A stretch of DNA of 64,000 bases from Lewinellaceae bacterium (GTDB lineage: Bacteria; Bacteroidota; Bacteroidia; Chitinophagales; Saprospiraceae): NCBI GenBank assembly GCA_020636435.1, contig JACJXX010000002.1:4092001-4156000 (forward strand), read 5' to 3'. This document shows, piece after piece, positions 41,737 through 49,963 of the stretch (within the stretch, counting starts at the first letter, position 1; each line of letters opens with the position of its first letter). The notes under the pieces are model-generated. The model did no database searches and was not told the origin of the DNA. It worked only from the letters and a program-made list of their open reading frames with translations. The translations under genes were made by a program, and so were the position numbers.

Positions 41737-41966
41737 CAGGTGTTCTGGTGTTAGTGAAGTGAGAAAAAAAGCATACTCATAAGGGACATAAAACCTTCCT
41801 TAAGTCACCTTTCTATATTGTTTTTTTTCAAAAAAGATCTCTGCGCCTCCTGTTCAGGGTAGCATCCGGCTGGGATAACCGGCCCCTGCGAAAGGAGCAA
41901 AACTGATGACCAATATCATTGAGGAGGTCAGCAAAGTATTGTAATATATATCCAAAAGCTCGAGTC

Positions 41967-42416
41967 ATGAAAGCAAAAAACAGATTTTCAGCTTTCGCAA
42001 AAGCGGTTGGGAGCATGTTGGCCTTCCTGCTCCTGTTCGCACTGAACACATCTTTCCAAAATACACAGCCCGCCGACGGCATCATCGAGAAGGCCTTTTC
42101 TCTGGAAAATTTCGCCAAAGAAACCATCGAACTGAACGTAGAACAACCCGGCCTCATTACAGCCCGGGCCGAATGGGCCCCTCAAAAGGCCGAGCTGGCG
42201 CTGATCCTTTTTGGCCCCGGACAAATGAACTACTACCGGCGCAGCGACGGGAGAAGCCCCCTTGAACTGGCATACCCCGTCACCGAACAGGATACCACCG
42301 AGGGGTTCGCCTGGCGGGTGAAGCTGGTTAACCAATCGGGGGAAACCGTAGAAGGGCTGCTGCGCATTAGCTATCCTGCGGCTGAACCGGCCGGCGAAGC
42401 CGAAGTGATGCAGTAG
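41967..42416 (+). CDS. Small exported or anchored protein of unknown function
   Basis: The start is ATG 41967 (MKAKNRFSAFAKAVGSMLAF then a hydrophobic stretch), a positively charged leader and one membrane segment; the frame extends upstream but without leader character. The mature 110 residues are acidic and beta-rich (IELNVEQPGLITARAEW, AELALILFGPGQMNYYR, GFAWRVKLVNQSGETVEG), compatible with an immunoglobulin-like fold. No family was recognised. It is divergent from nhaD. Confidence 0.6.
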   Translation: MKAKNRFSAFAKAVGSMLAFLLLFALNTSFQNTQPADGIIEKAFSLENFAKETIELNVEQPGLITARAEWAPQKAELALILFGPGQMNYYRRSDGRSPLELAYPVTEQDTTEGFAWRVKLVNQSGETVEGLLRISYPAAEPAGEAEVMQ

Positions 42417-42563
42417 GTAAACCATTCATTGAGAAGATACGCAAAATACATTTGGATGTTCGCGCCCTTTTCCTACTGTTGCCCTGAACCCGAAGCGGCT
42501 GTACGCCGTTCAACAGGTGTATCCTGTTCTTTCTTTTTTTTTATATAAAAAGCTCATTCCTAT

Positions 42564-42728
42564 ATGGAAACCACCGTCCAACGCAAAAAGCGCAAGAAAA
42601 AATATACTGTCAACTGGCTGAAGAGCATCCGCAGAAAACGGAATATGAAGATTTTATACAAGAAGCAAAAACGCTTACTGCCAAGCCGGATAAAAATTAA
42701 CAATTCGTATAACAAAATGGCGTCATGA
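42564..42728 (+). CDS. Tiny very basic ORF (54 residues)
   Basis: Translates as METTVQRKKRKKKYTVNWLK, continuing SIRRKRNMKILYKKQKRLLP and ending KMAS. About 20 of 54 residues are Lys or Arg, with very few acidic ones. The ATG at 42564 follows an AT-rich leader. Its stop overlaps the start of the next tiny basic ORF (ATGA). It could be a DNA- or RNA-binding peptide, or a chance ORF. No ribosomal protein could be matched. Confidence 0.35.
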   Translation: METTVQRKKRKKKYTVNWLKSIRRKRNMKILYKKQKRLLPSRIKINNSYNKMAS

Positions 42729-42799
42729 TCGTACAACCGCAAAGAGGAGGAAAGAAAAAGCGCCGGCTCAAAAAATACAGCAAAAGTTTAAGGCGTTGA
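42725..42799 (+). CDS. Tiny very basic ORF (24 residues), overlapping the previous stop
   Basis: Reads MIVQPQRGGKKKRRLKKYSK then SLRR. The start ATG overlaps the TGA of the preceding ORF, the arrangement used for coupled translation. RGGKKKRRLK resembles tails of small ribosomal or nucleic-acid-binding peptides, but no known family was recognised. Chance remains possible because of its length. Confidence 0.3.
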   Translation: MIVQPQRGGKKKRRLKKYSKSLRR

Positions 42800-43000
42800 T
42801 AACGAAAAGAAGCGGGCCGGGAAAGGATTTTCTCACCGCAGGTGAAAAAAGGTTGTTAACAACTCATATACTGCAAGCATTTAAAAGCTGAAATACATAT
42901 TTTTGCAATACTGACGTATGCCTGGTTTAGTAAATTCCAATAACCAGCGAAATCAGTAAAACAAACCGGCAATTGTTAATCTGATAAAGTGTATGCCTGG

Positions 43001-43411
43001 ATGAAAAATTTTTTCCTCAATCGCCAAATCCACCGAATCGAAAAGGAAGGCAATGACGACTTCCTGCAAATCCTCTCTTTTGGAGCCCGCTGTTATGCGA
43101 CCAAGGAATTGCACCAGTTGTTGCACGAGCTCGACCAGAAAGCCAACCGCTATGCTTATTGCCGCCGCCTTTTGTTTATGGTGGGCGGCACGACCACCTT
43201 GTGGATCGCCCTTTGCTTTTTGTTTCAAAGCCTTAAATTTGCCCCGGGCATTTACCTGACGCTGGGCATGATTCCTTTTTCCATCCTCGCCTTTGCCGCT
43301 GGCTCCATTTATCTGGGCCAGAAGTTCCGTTCTATCCAGGAAGCCGAACGCATTGAGAAGATCATTGTGGAGGAACTGGAACGCCGGAAGAAAGATGCCT
43401 CCATTTTTTGA
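43001..43411 (+). CDS. Small membrane protein of unknown function
   Basis: About 136 residues from ATG 43001 (a GTG at 42989 is in frame and may be the real start). Two hydrophobic segments (LLFMVGGTTTLWIALCFLF, GIYLTLGMIPFSILAFAAG) are framed by charged helices (RIEKEGNDDFLQILSFGARC, EAERIEKIIVEELERRKKDA). The topology suggests a two-helix inner-membrane protein with cytoplasmic coiled ends. It lies 92 bp ahead of the sigma-54 activator in the same direction. No known family was recognised. Confidence 0.6.
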   Translation: MKNFFLNRQIHRIEKEGNDDFLQILSFGARCYATKELHQLLHELDQKANRYAYCRRLLFMVGGTTTLWIALCFLFQSLKFAPGIYLTLGMIPFSILAFAAGSIYLGQKFRSIQEAERIEKIIVEELERRKKDASIF

Positions 43412-43502
43412 AGCCCTGTCAACTGTTTTCGTATCTTATTGTTATCTTCCTGCAAACAGGATGAATGCGTACGCCGGCTCCTTCCGGTGAAAGGAGCGCT
43501 GT

Positions 43503-44990
43503 ATGCCAGTTCGTTTTAGTCACAAAAAGCATTGCCAACCGTTAATTATGGACGTTCCTTCCCACCAGCTCCCCGGCCTCAACGCTGCTGAAAATGAAGG
43601 CCTGTACCTGACCCAGTTCGCGCTGAACCACGCCCGGGAGATGATATTCTGGGAAAAAGGCGACGGCTCCTTTTCCTACGCCAACATCGCCGCCGCCGAA
43701 AAACTGGGCTATTCCAGGGAGGAACTCCTCGGCCTGACTGTGCGGGATATCGTCTATGAGTATTCGGACAAAGACCGAAACGATGCCTGGAACATCCTCC
43801 GCGAGAAGGGAGAAGCCGAACTCGAAATTACGCTGCAGGCAAAAGACGGCAGCCTCATTCCCATCTATTGCTCGATGAACTTCATCCGTTTTAAAGGCCA
43901 GGAGATCAATTGCATATTCGCCCGGGACTGGCGAAAAAAGAAACAGCAGGAGGAACAGCTTAGCGATGCCCTGGAGAAGGTCCGGGAATTGTCGGAAAGG
44001 CTGCAGGAAGAGAACGACCTGCTCAAGGAAGAGATCAACCTCAATTACAACTTCAACACCATCATCAGCCAGTCGAAAAGCTACAAAAAGATATTGCAGC
44101 AGGTAGAACAAGTTGCAGGAACAGACGCCACCGTGCTGATCGTAGGCGAAACGGGTACCGGCAAAGAACTGCTGGCCCGGGCTATACACAAGCTCAGCCG
44201 GCGGGATGACAACCCCCTGATCAAAGTCAATTGCGCAGGGCTGCCCAAAGACCTGATCGAAAGCGAATTGTTCGGCCACGAAAAGGGGGCCTTTACCGGA
44301 GCTTACCAGCAGAAAAAAGGCCGCTTTGAACTGGCCCACAAAGGCACCATTTTCCTGGATGAGATCGGCGAATTGCCGCTCAGCCTCCAGGCCAAGCTCC
44401 TCCGCGTTCTCCAGGAAGGGGAATTCGAAAGGGTGGGCGGCACCAAAACCGTTCGGGCGGACGTCCGCGTCATCGCCGCCACCAACCGAAACCTCGATCA
44501 GATGACCGATGAAGGAACGTTCCGGGAAGACTTATTCTACCGGCTCAACGTGTTTCCCATCACCAACATACCTCTCCGCCAACGCCGGGAAGATATCCCC
44601 CTGCTGGTGCAGCATTTCACTAAGAAATACAGCGAAAACTTTGGAAAGAGGATAGAAAACATCCCCAAAGCCGGCATAAACCGGCTCATGAAATACGAAT
44701 TCCCCGGCAACATCCGCGAACTGGAAAACATCATCGAAAGAGCCGTCATCCTCACCAACGGGAATACGCTCAACCTGGATGACAGCCTCCCCAAAGGACG
44801 CAAAGGAAAAGACAAAAACAACGGATTCTTTAAACCTTTCGAGCAGATGCAGCGCGATCACATCATCAAAGCCCTGGAACGCACCAACTGGCGGGTCACC
44901 GGCCCCAAAGGCGCCGCAAACCTGCTGAAAATGAATGGCCGGACCCTGGCCTCCAAAATGCGCCGCCTCGGTATCCGCCGGGAGGGGTAG
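43503..44990 (+). CDS. PAS domain, sigma-54-dependent transcriptional activator
   Basis: A 495-residue regulator. AAAGGAG seven bases upstream of ATG 43503 supports that start; the ATG at residue 16 is an alternative. Residues about 36-140 are a PAS sensor domain (FWEKGDGSFSYANIAAAEKL), followed by a coiled-coil linker. The AAA+ domain has Walker A GETGTGKE (215-222), the sigma-54-contacting GAFTGA loop (262-267) and Walker B FLDEIGE. The C-terminus (NLLKMNGRTLASKMRRLGI) is a Fis-type helix-turn-helix. It should activate sigma-54 promoters in response to a signal bound by the PAS domain. There is no receiver domain. Its targets are not visible here. Confidence 0.92.
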   Translation: MPVRFSHKKHCQPLIMDVPSHQLPGLNAAENEGLYLTQFALNHAREMIFWEKGDGSFSYANIAAAEKLGYSREELLGLTVRDIVYEYSDKDRNDAWNILREKGEAELEITLQAKDGSLIPIYCSMNFIRFKGQEINCIFARDWRKKKQQEEQLSDALEKVRELSERLQEENDLLKEEINLNYNFNTIISQSKSYKKILQQVEQVAGTDATVLIVGETGTGKELLARAIHKLSRRDDNPLIKVNCAGLPKDLIESELFGHEKGAFTGAYQQKKGRFELAHKGTIFLDEIGELPLSLQAKLLRVLQEGEFERVGGTKTVRADVRVIAATNRNLDQMTDEGTFREDLFYRLNVFPITNIPLRQRREDIPLLVQHFTKKYSENFGKRIENIPKAGINRLMKYEFPGNIRELENIIERAVILTNGNTLNLDDSLPKGRKGKDKNNGFFKPFEQMQRDHIIKALERTNWRVTGPKGAANLLKMNGRTLASKMRRLGIRREG

Positions 44991-45059
44991 GGGGGGTAAA
45001 TGGCTATATTGCTGAATGGTTATATTGTTGTATTGTTTATGCGAATCCAGAGCTAATCC

Positions 45060-45118
45060 ATGCAGCCATCCAACCATTTCACCCTGAGCTTGTCGAAGGG
45101 CAACCATCCAACCAGTGA
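45060..45118. repeat. Satellite-like repeat with CCCTGAGCTTGTCGAAGGG
   Basis: CAGCCATCCAACCATTTCAC, CCTGAGCTTGTCGAAGGG and CAACCATCCAACCAG follow each other here. The block CAACCATTTCACCCTGAGCT plus TGTCGAAGGGCAACCATC returns almost unchanged at 61201-61240 between exbD and exbB. Non-coding. Confidence 0.6.
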
Positions 45119-45172
45119 ACATCCCCCCCACCCTCTCCGTTCTATAAGTGAATTAAAAACAATAAATTGATT

Positions 45173-45661
45173 ATGAACTACTTAGGAATGAATAGAAATG
45201 ACGTATCCAAAACGGTCAGCCAGCTAAACCTCCTATTGGCCAATTACCACGTCTACTATCAGAACCTCCGCAATTTTCACTGGAACGTGAATGGCGAGAA
45301 CTTTTTCGACCTGCACGACAAGTTCGAAGCGCTGTATGACGACGCCAGGGCCAAAATCGACGAGATCGCCGAACGGGTGCTGACCCTGCGCCTGCGCCCG
45401 CTTAGCAAAATGTCGGACTATCTCAATACCGCCTCCATAAGCGAAGCCGATGGATTCAGCAACGACTACGAAATGGTGGACACCATTCTGGGAAACCATC
45501 AAATCCTCATAGAAAACATGCGCTCCGTTATCCGCGCAGCGGAAAAAGTAGAAGACGAAGGCACCATCGATATGATCGGTGGGTTCTTGAGCAACCTGGA
45601 AAAGAAAAGCTGGATGCTGGATGCCTGGAGAGTCCGGAAGGAAGAACCGGCCATGGCATAA
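45173..45661 (+). CDS. dps: Dps-type ferritin-like protein
   Basis: A 162-residue protein from ATG 45173. It has the Dps hallmarks: NYHVYYQNLRNFHWNV followed by FFDLHDKFEALYDDARAKID, which carry the His and Asp/Glu residues of the inter-subunit ferroxidase site. The length fits the family. Dps dodecamers bind DNA and store iron, protecting against hydrogen peroxide. It is followed by a strong terminator-like hairpin, so it is probably a single transcription unit or the end of one. The Dps call is firm; DNA binding is not proven by sequence. Confidence 0.9.
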   Translation: MNYLGMNRNDVSKTVSQLNLLLANYHVYYQNLRNFHWNVNGENFFDLHDKFEALYDDARAKIDEIAERVLTLRLRPLSKMSDYLNTASISEADGFSNDYEMVDTILGNHQILIENMRSVIRAAEKVEDEGTIDMIGGFLSNLEKKSWMLDAWRVRKEEPAMA

Positions 45662-45670
45662 GCAGAAAAT

Positions 45671-45696
45671 GGGGAGGCATTGCTTCCCCCTTTTTT
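45671..45696 (+). terminator. Intrinsic terminator after dps
   Basis: GGGGAGGCA and TGCTTCCCC form a stem around two bases, with one G-T pair, directly followed by six T. It begins ten bases after the dps stop. Confidence 0.85.
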
Positions 45697-45728
45697 ACTA
45701 TAATTATAAGTAAAATAAAAACCCCGTC

Positions 45729-46064
45729 ATGAAACTCAACAGATATACAACGGTTGCGCATGCTGTGAAAGCCCTGAAACAAAGAGGATTTACTGCGGAA
45801 TTCAAACTCAATGCTGAAACGCAGAGGATGCGCAATTTGGAAAGTGGAAAAAGCTATCCGCCAAAAGGAATGGAAATTGTAGAATACCACCGTTTCGAGG
45901 GAATGTCGAACCCCGGCGATATGTCTATCGTATTTGCCGTAGAAACAGCGGACGGAAGCAAAGGTATTATCATTTCTTCTTATGGCATGTATGCGGACAT
46001 GGAGTTGGTTGAGTTTATAGATAAGGTAAAAATAAAAGAACGCACCGCTTCGGCAAAAAACTAA
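45729..46064 (+). CDS. Small protein annotated in relatives as phosphoribosylpyrophosphate synthetase-like
   Basis: A 111-residue protein with an N-terminal helix (VAHAVKALKQRGFTAEFKLN) and a beta-rich remainder (MEIVEYHRFEGMSNPGDMSI, GSKGIIISSYGMYADMELVE). Short homologs of this type in Bacteroidota usually carry the name phosphoribosylpyrophosphate synthetase, but the protein lacks the PRPP motif and is far shorter than the real enzyme (about 310 residues), so the name is probably wrong. It is in a stress gene neighbourhood behind dps. True role unknown. Confidence 0.65.
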   Translation: MKLNRYTTVAHAVKALKQRGFTAEFKLNAETQRMRNLESGKSYPPKGMEIVEYHRFEGMSNPGDMSIVFAVETADGSKGIIISSYGMYADMELVEFIDKVKIKERTASAKN

Positions 46065-46088
46065 TATTGCAATCCTCGTCCATGGATA

Positions 46089-46138
46089 AAAAAAGGTGGA
46101 ATGGAACAGTTGCAATTGCTTGTTCTTCCACCTTTTCC
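46089..46138 (+). terminator. Terminator-like hairpin after the small gene
   Basis: AAAAGGTGGAA at 46091 pairs with TTCCACCTTTT at about 46126-46136, with further matching bases inside (GGAACA/TGTTC). It lies about 25 bases behind the stop at 46064; the loop is about 11 bases. The A and T runs on both sides could let it work in both directions. Confidence 0.65.
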
Positions 46139-46250
46139 TATTAATAAAAGCGCTCTTCTTCGATAAAGAACCTGTTTTGCTTTGCCAACTTAGGGAAGCT
46201 GACTATATTCCAAGCAAGTATGCTGCAGCAAAAACAAAGCCCGCAAAGGT

Positions 46251-47387
46251 ATGACCAATATCAACATCAATTTGCAACGTATTGCCTATCTGTTGGTAAT
46301 ACTGGTTATTAGCATCTACATCATCATCATTGGCAAAAGCCTGTTTGTGCCGGTCGCTTTTTCAGCTCTTTTCTCATTTCTTCTTCTGCCTATCTGTCGC
46401 GGAATAGAAAATTGGTTGCCCTACCGCCCCGGAGCCATTGTCATGTCTATACTGATCGCGCTGCTCCCCATCCTCATTGCCATCGGCCTTTTTTCTTATC
46501 AACTGACCACAGTCCTTCAGGACATGCCTTCTATTTCCGGCCAACTGAAGAAAGGGATAAGCCATATTTTCAATTTGGCGGAACGCTTTCTGCAAATTGA
46601 TTCTACCAGCCTGGAAGACTGGCTGAGAACCAACCTGACAACTATTCTGGATACGCCGCTGCAATTGCTCGGAAACAGCCTGACTTCCTCTACTGCCGTC
46701 CTGGCGGGCTTGCTGGTCACTATTCTATTCACTTTTTTCGCCCTCCTGTACCGGACCTCGTTTAAGAATTTTGCCCTTTCCCAGTTTCCCCGGGGCGTAA
46801 GGGAAGAGGCTACTCATATCCTCGAGCAGGTGCAGCACGTAGCCCAGGAATACCTCTATGGCCTTTTGCTGGTCATTTTCATCCTGGGCACCTTAAACAG
46901 CCTGGGGCTTTGGCTGATTGGAATCAACTATGCTGCCTTTTGGGGGTTTTTGGGCGCTTTCCTGGCTATTGTGCCTTACATCGGCACTACGCTGGGCGGC
47001 ATTTTTCCTTTCATTTACGCCCTGGCCACCACGAGCACCGTCTGGCAGCCGGCAGCTGTAGTTTTGCTGTACGGCACCGTCCAGGCGCTGGAAGGCAATA
47101 TCATCACCCCCAAGGTAGTGGGCAGCAGCGTGAGCATCAACCCCATGGCTGCGCTCCTCTCCCTCTTTGCCGGAGGGTTGATATGGGGAATCTCCGGCCT
47201 GGTCCTGGCCTTGCCTTTGATCGCCATCTTAAAGGTGATCATGGACCACATCACCCCGCTGCAACCCTTCAGCGAGCTGCTGGGCAGCGACCTGTACAAA
47301 AAAAGCGATATTTTTTTAGAGAAATACGATAAGGAGGAATACCGTTTGATCAATTACTTCAGCGAACGCCGGCGGCGAAACCTTTAG
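46251..47387 (+). CDS. AI-2E family transporter
   Basis: A 378-residue membrane protein with about eight helices and the AI-2E transporter (PF01594-type) signature: an N-terminal helix pair, a soluble amphipathic loop (DMPSISGQLKKGISHIFNLA) and the conserved ILGTLNSLGLWLIG ... PYIGTTLGGIFPFIYALA stretch near the end. Members export small molecules or act as Na+/H+ antiporters; no substrate can be assigned. Its end overlaps that of the convergent sigma factor gene by four bases. Confidence 0.88.
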   Translation: MTNININLQRIAYLLVILVISIYIIIIGKSLFVPVAFSALFSFLLLPICRGIENWLPYRPGAIVMSILIALLPILIAIGLFSYQLTTVLQDMPSISGQLKKGISHIFNLAERFLQIDSTSLEDWLRTNLTTILDTPLQLLGNSLTSSTAVLAGLLVTILFTFFALLYRTSFKNFALSQFPRGVREEATHILEQVQHVAQEYLYGLLLVIFILGTLNSLGLWLIGINYAAFWGFLGAFLAIVPYIGTTLGGIFPFIYALATTSTVWQPAAVVLLYGTVQALEGNIITPKVVGSSVSINPMAALLSLFAGGLIWGISGLVLALPLIAILKVIMDHITPLQPFSELLGSDLYKKSDIFLEKYDKEEYRLINYFSERRRRNL

Positions 47388-47893
47388 TTGCCGTAGCGAG
47401 CGTTGATGCGCTTCTTGAGTTTCTTCCGGGCGAGGAAAATGCGGCTCTTTACCGTCCCGATCGGAATATCGAGGTATTGTGCGATTTCCTTGTATTCATA
47501 ACCCCGGTAAAACAGGAGAAAGGGAATGCTGTAAATCTCTCCTATCGCGTCAAAAATCTTGTCGTACTCCTGCATGCGGATGTTGACCTCCCCCTGATTG
47601 GGAATGGCATTTTTGTTTTCCAAAGCGAACAAAAAGCTTTCGACTGGTTCGTTCACGTTGCGGCGCAGTTTGGCTTTGCGGTACTGGTTGATAAAAGTGT
47701 TGCGCATGATGGTGGAAACCCAGCTTTTAAAATTCGTGCCGACTGTAAACTTGTCGCGATGCTTGTAGGCACGAAGGGCAGTCTCCTGAATCAGGTCTTT
47801 GGCATCTTCCCGGTTCTTGGTCAACCGCAGTGCAAAAGAATAAAGAATGTTTTCCAGGGCGTTGAACTCTTTGCTGAATTGTAAGGTGGACAT
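47384..47893 (-). CDS. ECF-type RNA polymerase sigma factor
   Basis: A 169-residue sigma-70-like protein. Region 2 (EFNALENILYSFALRLTKNR, DAKDLIQETALRAY, NFKSWVSTIMRNTFINQYRK) and region 4 (IFDAIGEIYSIPFLLFYRGY, YKEIAQYLDIPIGTVKSRIF) are both complete. No anti-sigma factor gene is adjacent, which is common for some Bacteroidota ECF factors. It is divergent from the thioredoxin-like gene at 48169 and ends overlapping the AI-2E gene. Its regulon is not visible here. Confidence 0.92.
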   Translation of the reverse strand: MSTLQFSKEFNALENILYSFALRLTKNREDAKDLIQETALRAYKHRDKFTVGTNFKSWVSTIMRNTFINQYRKAKLRRNVNEPVESFLFALENKNAIPNQGEVNIRMQEYDKIFDAIGEIYSIPFLLFYRGYEYKEIAQYLDIPIGTVKSRIFLARKKLKKRINARYGN

Positions 47894-48168
47894 ATGTATT
47901 TTTAGTTTTTAAGATATTGTCAATTATTTACACCAATAGAGGTGCAAAAGCCATGCCAAACTTCATAAACCCCGTAAACACTGCAAAACAGGCATTCTCC
48001 AGCATTTTTAATGATTAAATAGGATGAATTTCATTAAATATAATCAAAAGCCACGAATAAATCATCCAACTTTCCCAATAAAATTAATCCGCTATTAACC
48101 TTGCTCGCGGTGAACATGCTATTCGAAGCGCCTGTTTAAACGAAAATACGAAAACAAAAAAGCCTGTT

Positions 48169-48498
48169 GTGGAACAATGGTTAATAGAAATCCAACCCGA
48201 AAGCTTTGAGCCGGAAGTACTAAAATGCTCTAAACCCGCGCTGGTGACTTTTCTTAAAAAAGGGGTTGCAAGCGGGGATATGCTCATCGCCGTGCTAAAA
48301 CGGTTTGCCCATGAATCCAAATCGGGCGTAGCTTTTTTTAAGATAGATGTAGAACAGTGTTCGGAAATAGCCACTCGTTACCGCATCAGTAAAATACCCA
48401 TGACCCTCGTTTTCATCAAAGGCAAAGTGGCCGCTCACTTTTTCGGAGTAGTGAGCGCTCAGAAAGTTAAGAACACCATAGAAGCTGCCTTGAGATAG
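48169..48498 (+). CDS. Thioredoxin-fold protein lacking the CXXC active site
   Basis: A 109-residue protein (GTG start at 48169) following the thioredoxin pattern: CSKPALVTFLKKGVASGD at the position of the active site, VAFFKIDVEQCSEIATRYRI, then SKIPMTLVFIKGKVAAHFFG with the cis-Pro loop. The usual W-C-x-x-C is replaced by KKGVAS, so no disulfide exchange is expected. It may act as a binding or regulatory domain. Divergent from the sigma factor. Confidence 0.75.
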   Translation: MEQWLIEIQPESFEPEVLKCSKPALVTFLKKGVASGDMLIAVLKRFAHESKSGVAFFKIDVEQCSEIATRYRISKIPMTLVFIKGKVAAHFFGVVSAQKVKNTIEAALR

Positions 48499-48785
48499 TA
48501 TTTCCCTCACGCTTCCGGCCTGCCTGGCAATGTATACCCTTTAAAAATAAGTTGTGAACGCCAACAACAATAACTTTTCAATTATGGAGTTGATGTATAA
48601 AAGTTGGGTATTTGATTAACAACTTTGCCAGTTATTCGAACACGCCCGGCATCCGGCTTGTTCACTAGATAGGAGTAAAGCCCTATGACAATAACTTTCA
48701 TGTAGGGATGTACTAAGCACAATTCAGCCCAAACCGGCTGTAAGAGTCAATCATACAATCACATTAACTTAAAAATCAATTCATT

Positions 48786-49193
48786 ATGAAAGACAGAACC
48801 AGAGAAAGAGTTGCCCTCGGATTAGGACTGCTGGCCGGCGCCGCAATTGGCCTTTTCCTGAATAGCGACAAGGGGCGTAAGGTGCGCCAGGATGCCGGCG
48901 ACAAAATGAACGAAATGAGCGAAAAAGCCCGCGAGGAGTTCAATTATCTAAGCGAAGAAGCCCGTAAAAGAGCAGGCAAATTATCCGATGAGGTATCGCA
49001 TGCCGTCGACCGCAGCCGTGACTTCGTAACGAGTACAGGCGAAACCATCAAAGGGAAAGCCCAATGGCTGAAAGGCGCGACGGAAGAAAAACTGGATGTG
49101 GTCAATAAGGATTTTAAAGCGGGTGTAGACTTCGCCCTCACCAATATCAAAAAGAAGGCGAAAGAGCTGCAAAAAACTGCTAATAAAAGCTAA
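48786..49193 (+). CDS. YtxH domain-containing protein
   Basis: A 135-residue protein with one N-terminal transmembrane or amphipathic segment (VALGLGLLAGAAIGLFLNSD) and then Gly-Lys-Val (KGRKVRQDAG), the YtxH family hallmark. A long helical, charged tail follows (DKMNEMSEKAREEFNYLSEE, AKELQKTANK). YtxH proteins are general stress proteins of unknown mechanism in many bacteria. It opens a same-strand group with the holin-like, unknown and BrkB genes. Confidence 0.85.
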   Translation: MKDRTRERVALGLGLLAGAAIGLFLNSDKGRKVRQDAGDKMNEMSEKAREEFNYLSEEARKRAGKLSDEVSHAVDRSRDFVTSTGETIKGKAQWLKGATEEKLDVVNKDFKAGVDFALTNIKKKAKELQKTANKS

Positions 49194-49286
49194 TTCCACC
49201 CGAAACCCCGGTGGCACAGGGCAGGCTACTTTACAACGGTTCCTGCCCCGTGCTTAAGTTACTATTAAACCTCTTACCCTACTCAC

Positions 49287-49643
49287 ATGAAACTACCAGA
49301 CGGGCTCATGGAGTCGACAGGCGAAGCCTATGGTTATGCGAAAGCATATTTCGAACAGCAGATCGAGTATACCAAACTCGATATTGCTGAACGCCTTTCC
49401 ACTTCTATCTCTTCCGCCATTACTGCCATCGTTGTGGTGCAATTGATATTTTTCTTTCTGGGCTTCCTGTCTCTCGCTCTGGGCATCTACCTGGGGCAAC
49501 GCCTGGAATCTTACGTCCAGGGGTTTCTCGCAGTAGGCGGAGCTTATGCCCTATTTACCCTGGCTATCATCCTCTTGCGCCGGCCGTTGATCACCAACCC
49601 GGTGGTGTCCAGGATCATTAAAATATTTTTCGAAGTCGAATGA
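49287..49643 (+). CDS. Putative Actinobacterial holin-X-type membrane protein
   Basis: A 118-residue protein with an amphipathic N-terminus (YAKAYFEQQIEYTKLDIAER) and two strongly hydrophobic helices (AITAIVVVQLIFFFLGFLSL, GYALFTLAIILLR-type). This matches PF07332-type proteins, annotated as phage holin family but usually found in stress operons with YtxH and BrkB. No phage genes are nearby, so a lysis role is unlikely. Its stop overlaps the next start (ATGA). Confidence 0.7.
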   Translation: MKLPDGLMESTGEAYGYAKAYFEQQIEYTKLDIAERLSTSISSAITAIVVVQLIFFFLGFLSLALGIYLGQRLESYVQGFLAVGGAYALFTLAIILLRRPLITNPVVSRIIKIFFEVE

Positions 49644-49963
49644 AAGATAATGAAATAACCGGCCTGGCAGCCCTGCGCCGGCGAAAAGAAGAACTTCGCC
49701 TGGAAATGAGGATCACCCGCATGGGCTTTTTTCAAAGCTTCCGGCAAACCGGCCGGGAAGCACGGAGAGCCTTTGTCAATAGCGTACTCATACCGCTTGG
49801 AATCGGAAGCCTGGCCTCGCTGGTGCTCAGCAAGCAGTCGGAAGATGGCGCCAAACCCGACTGGCTGATCTTTGCCGAGCAGGCGGTCAGCACAGTAGGG
49901 CAATTTTTTGAACGCGACAACCCCCAGAATGGGCAGGCGGAAAAAGAGGAAAATAGTTCATGA
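49640..49963 (+). CDS. Small membrane-associated protein of unknown function
   Basis: A 107-residue protein starting in the overlap with the previous gene and overlapping the next one by four bases, so translation of the three is probably coupled. Basic N-terminus (LAALRRRKEELRLEMRITRM), one short hydrophobic segment (SVLIPLGIGSLASLVLS) and an acidic tail (GQAEKEENSS). No known family was recognised. Confidence 0.7.
   Translation: MKDNEITGLAALRRRKEELRLEMRITRMGFFQSFRQTGREARRAFVNSVLIPLGIGSLASLVLSKQSEDGAKPDWLIFAEQAVSTVGQFFERDNPQNGQAEKEENSS

Noticed and set aside
45729..46064. True phosphoribosylpyrophosphate synthetase
   Set aside because: At 111 residues and without the PRPP-binding motif it cannot be the enzyme; the name comes from habit in relatives.
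49287..49643. Phage holin suggesting a prophage
   Set aside because: The protein resembles holin-X-type stress proteins and neighbours are YtxH and BrkB; no phage genes are seen.
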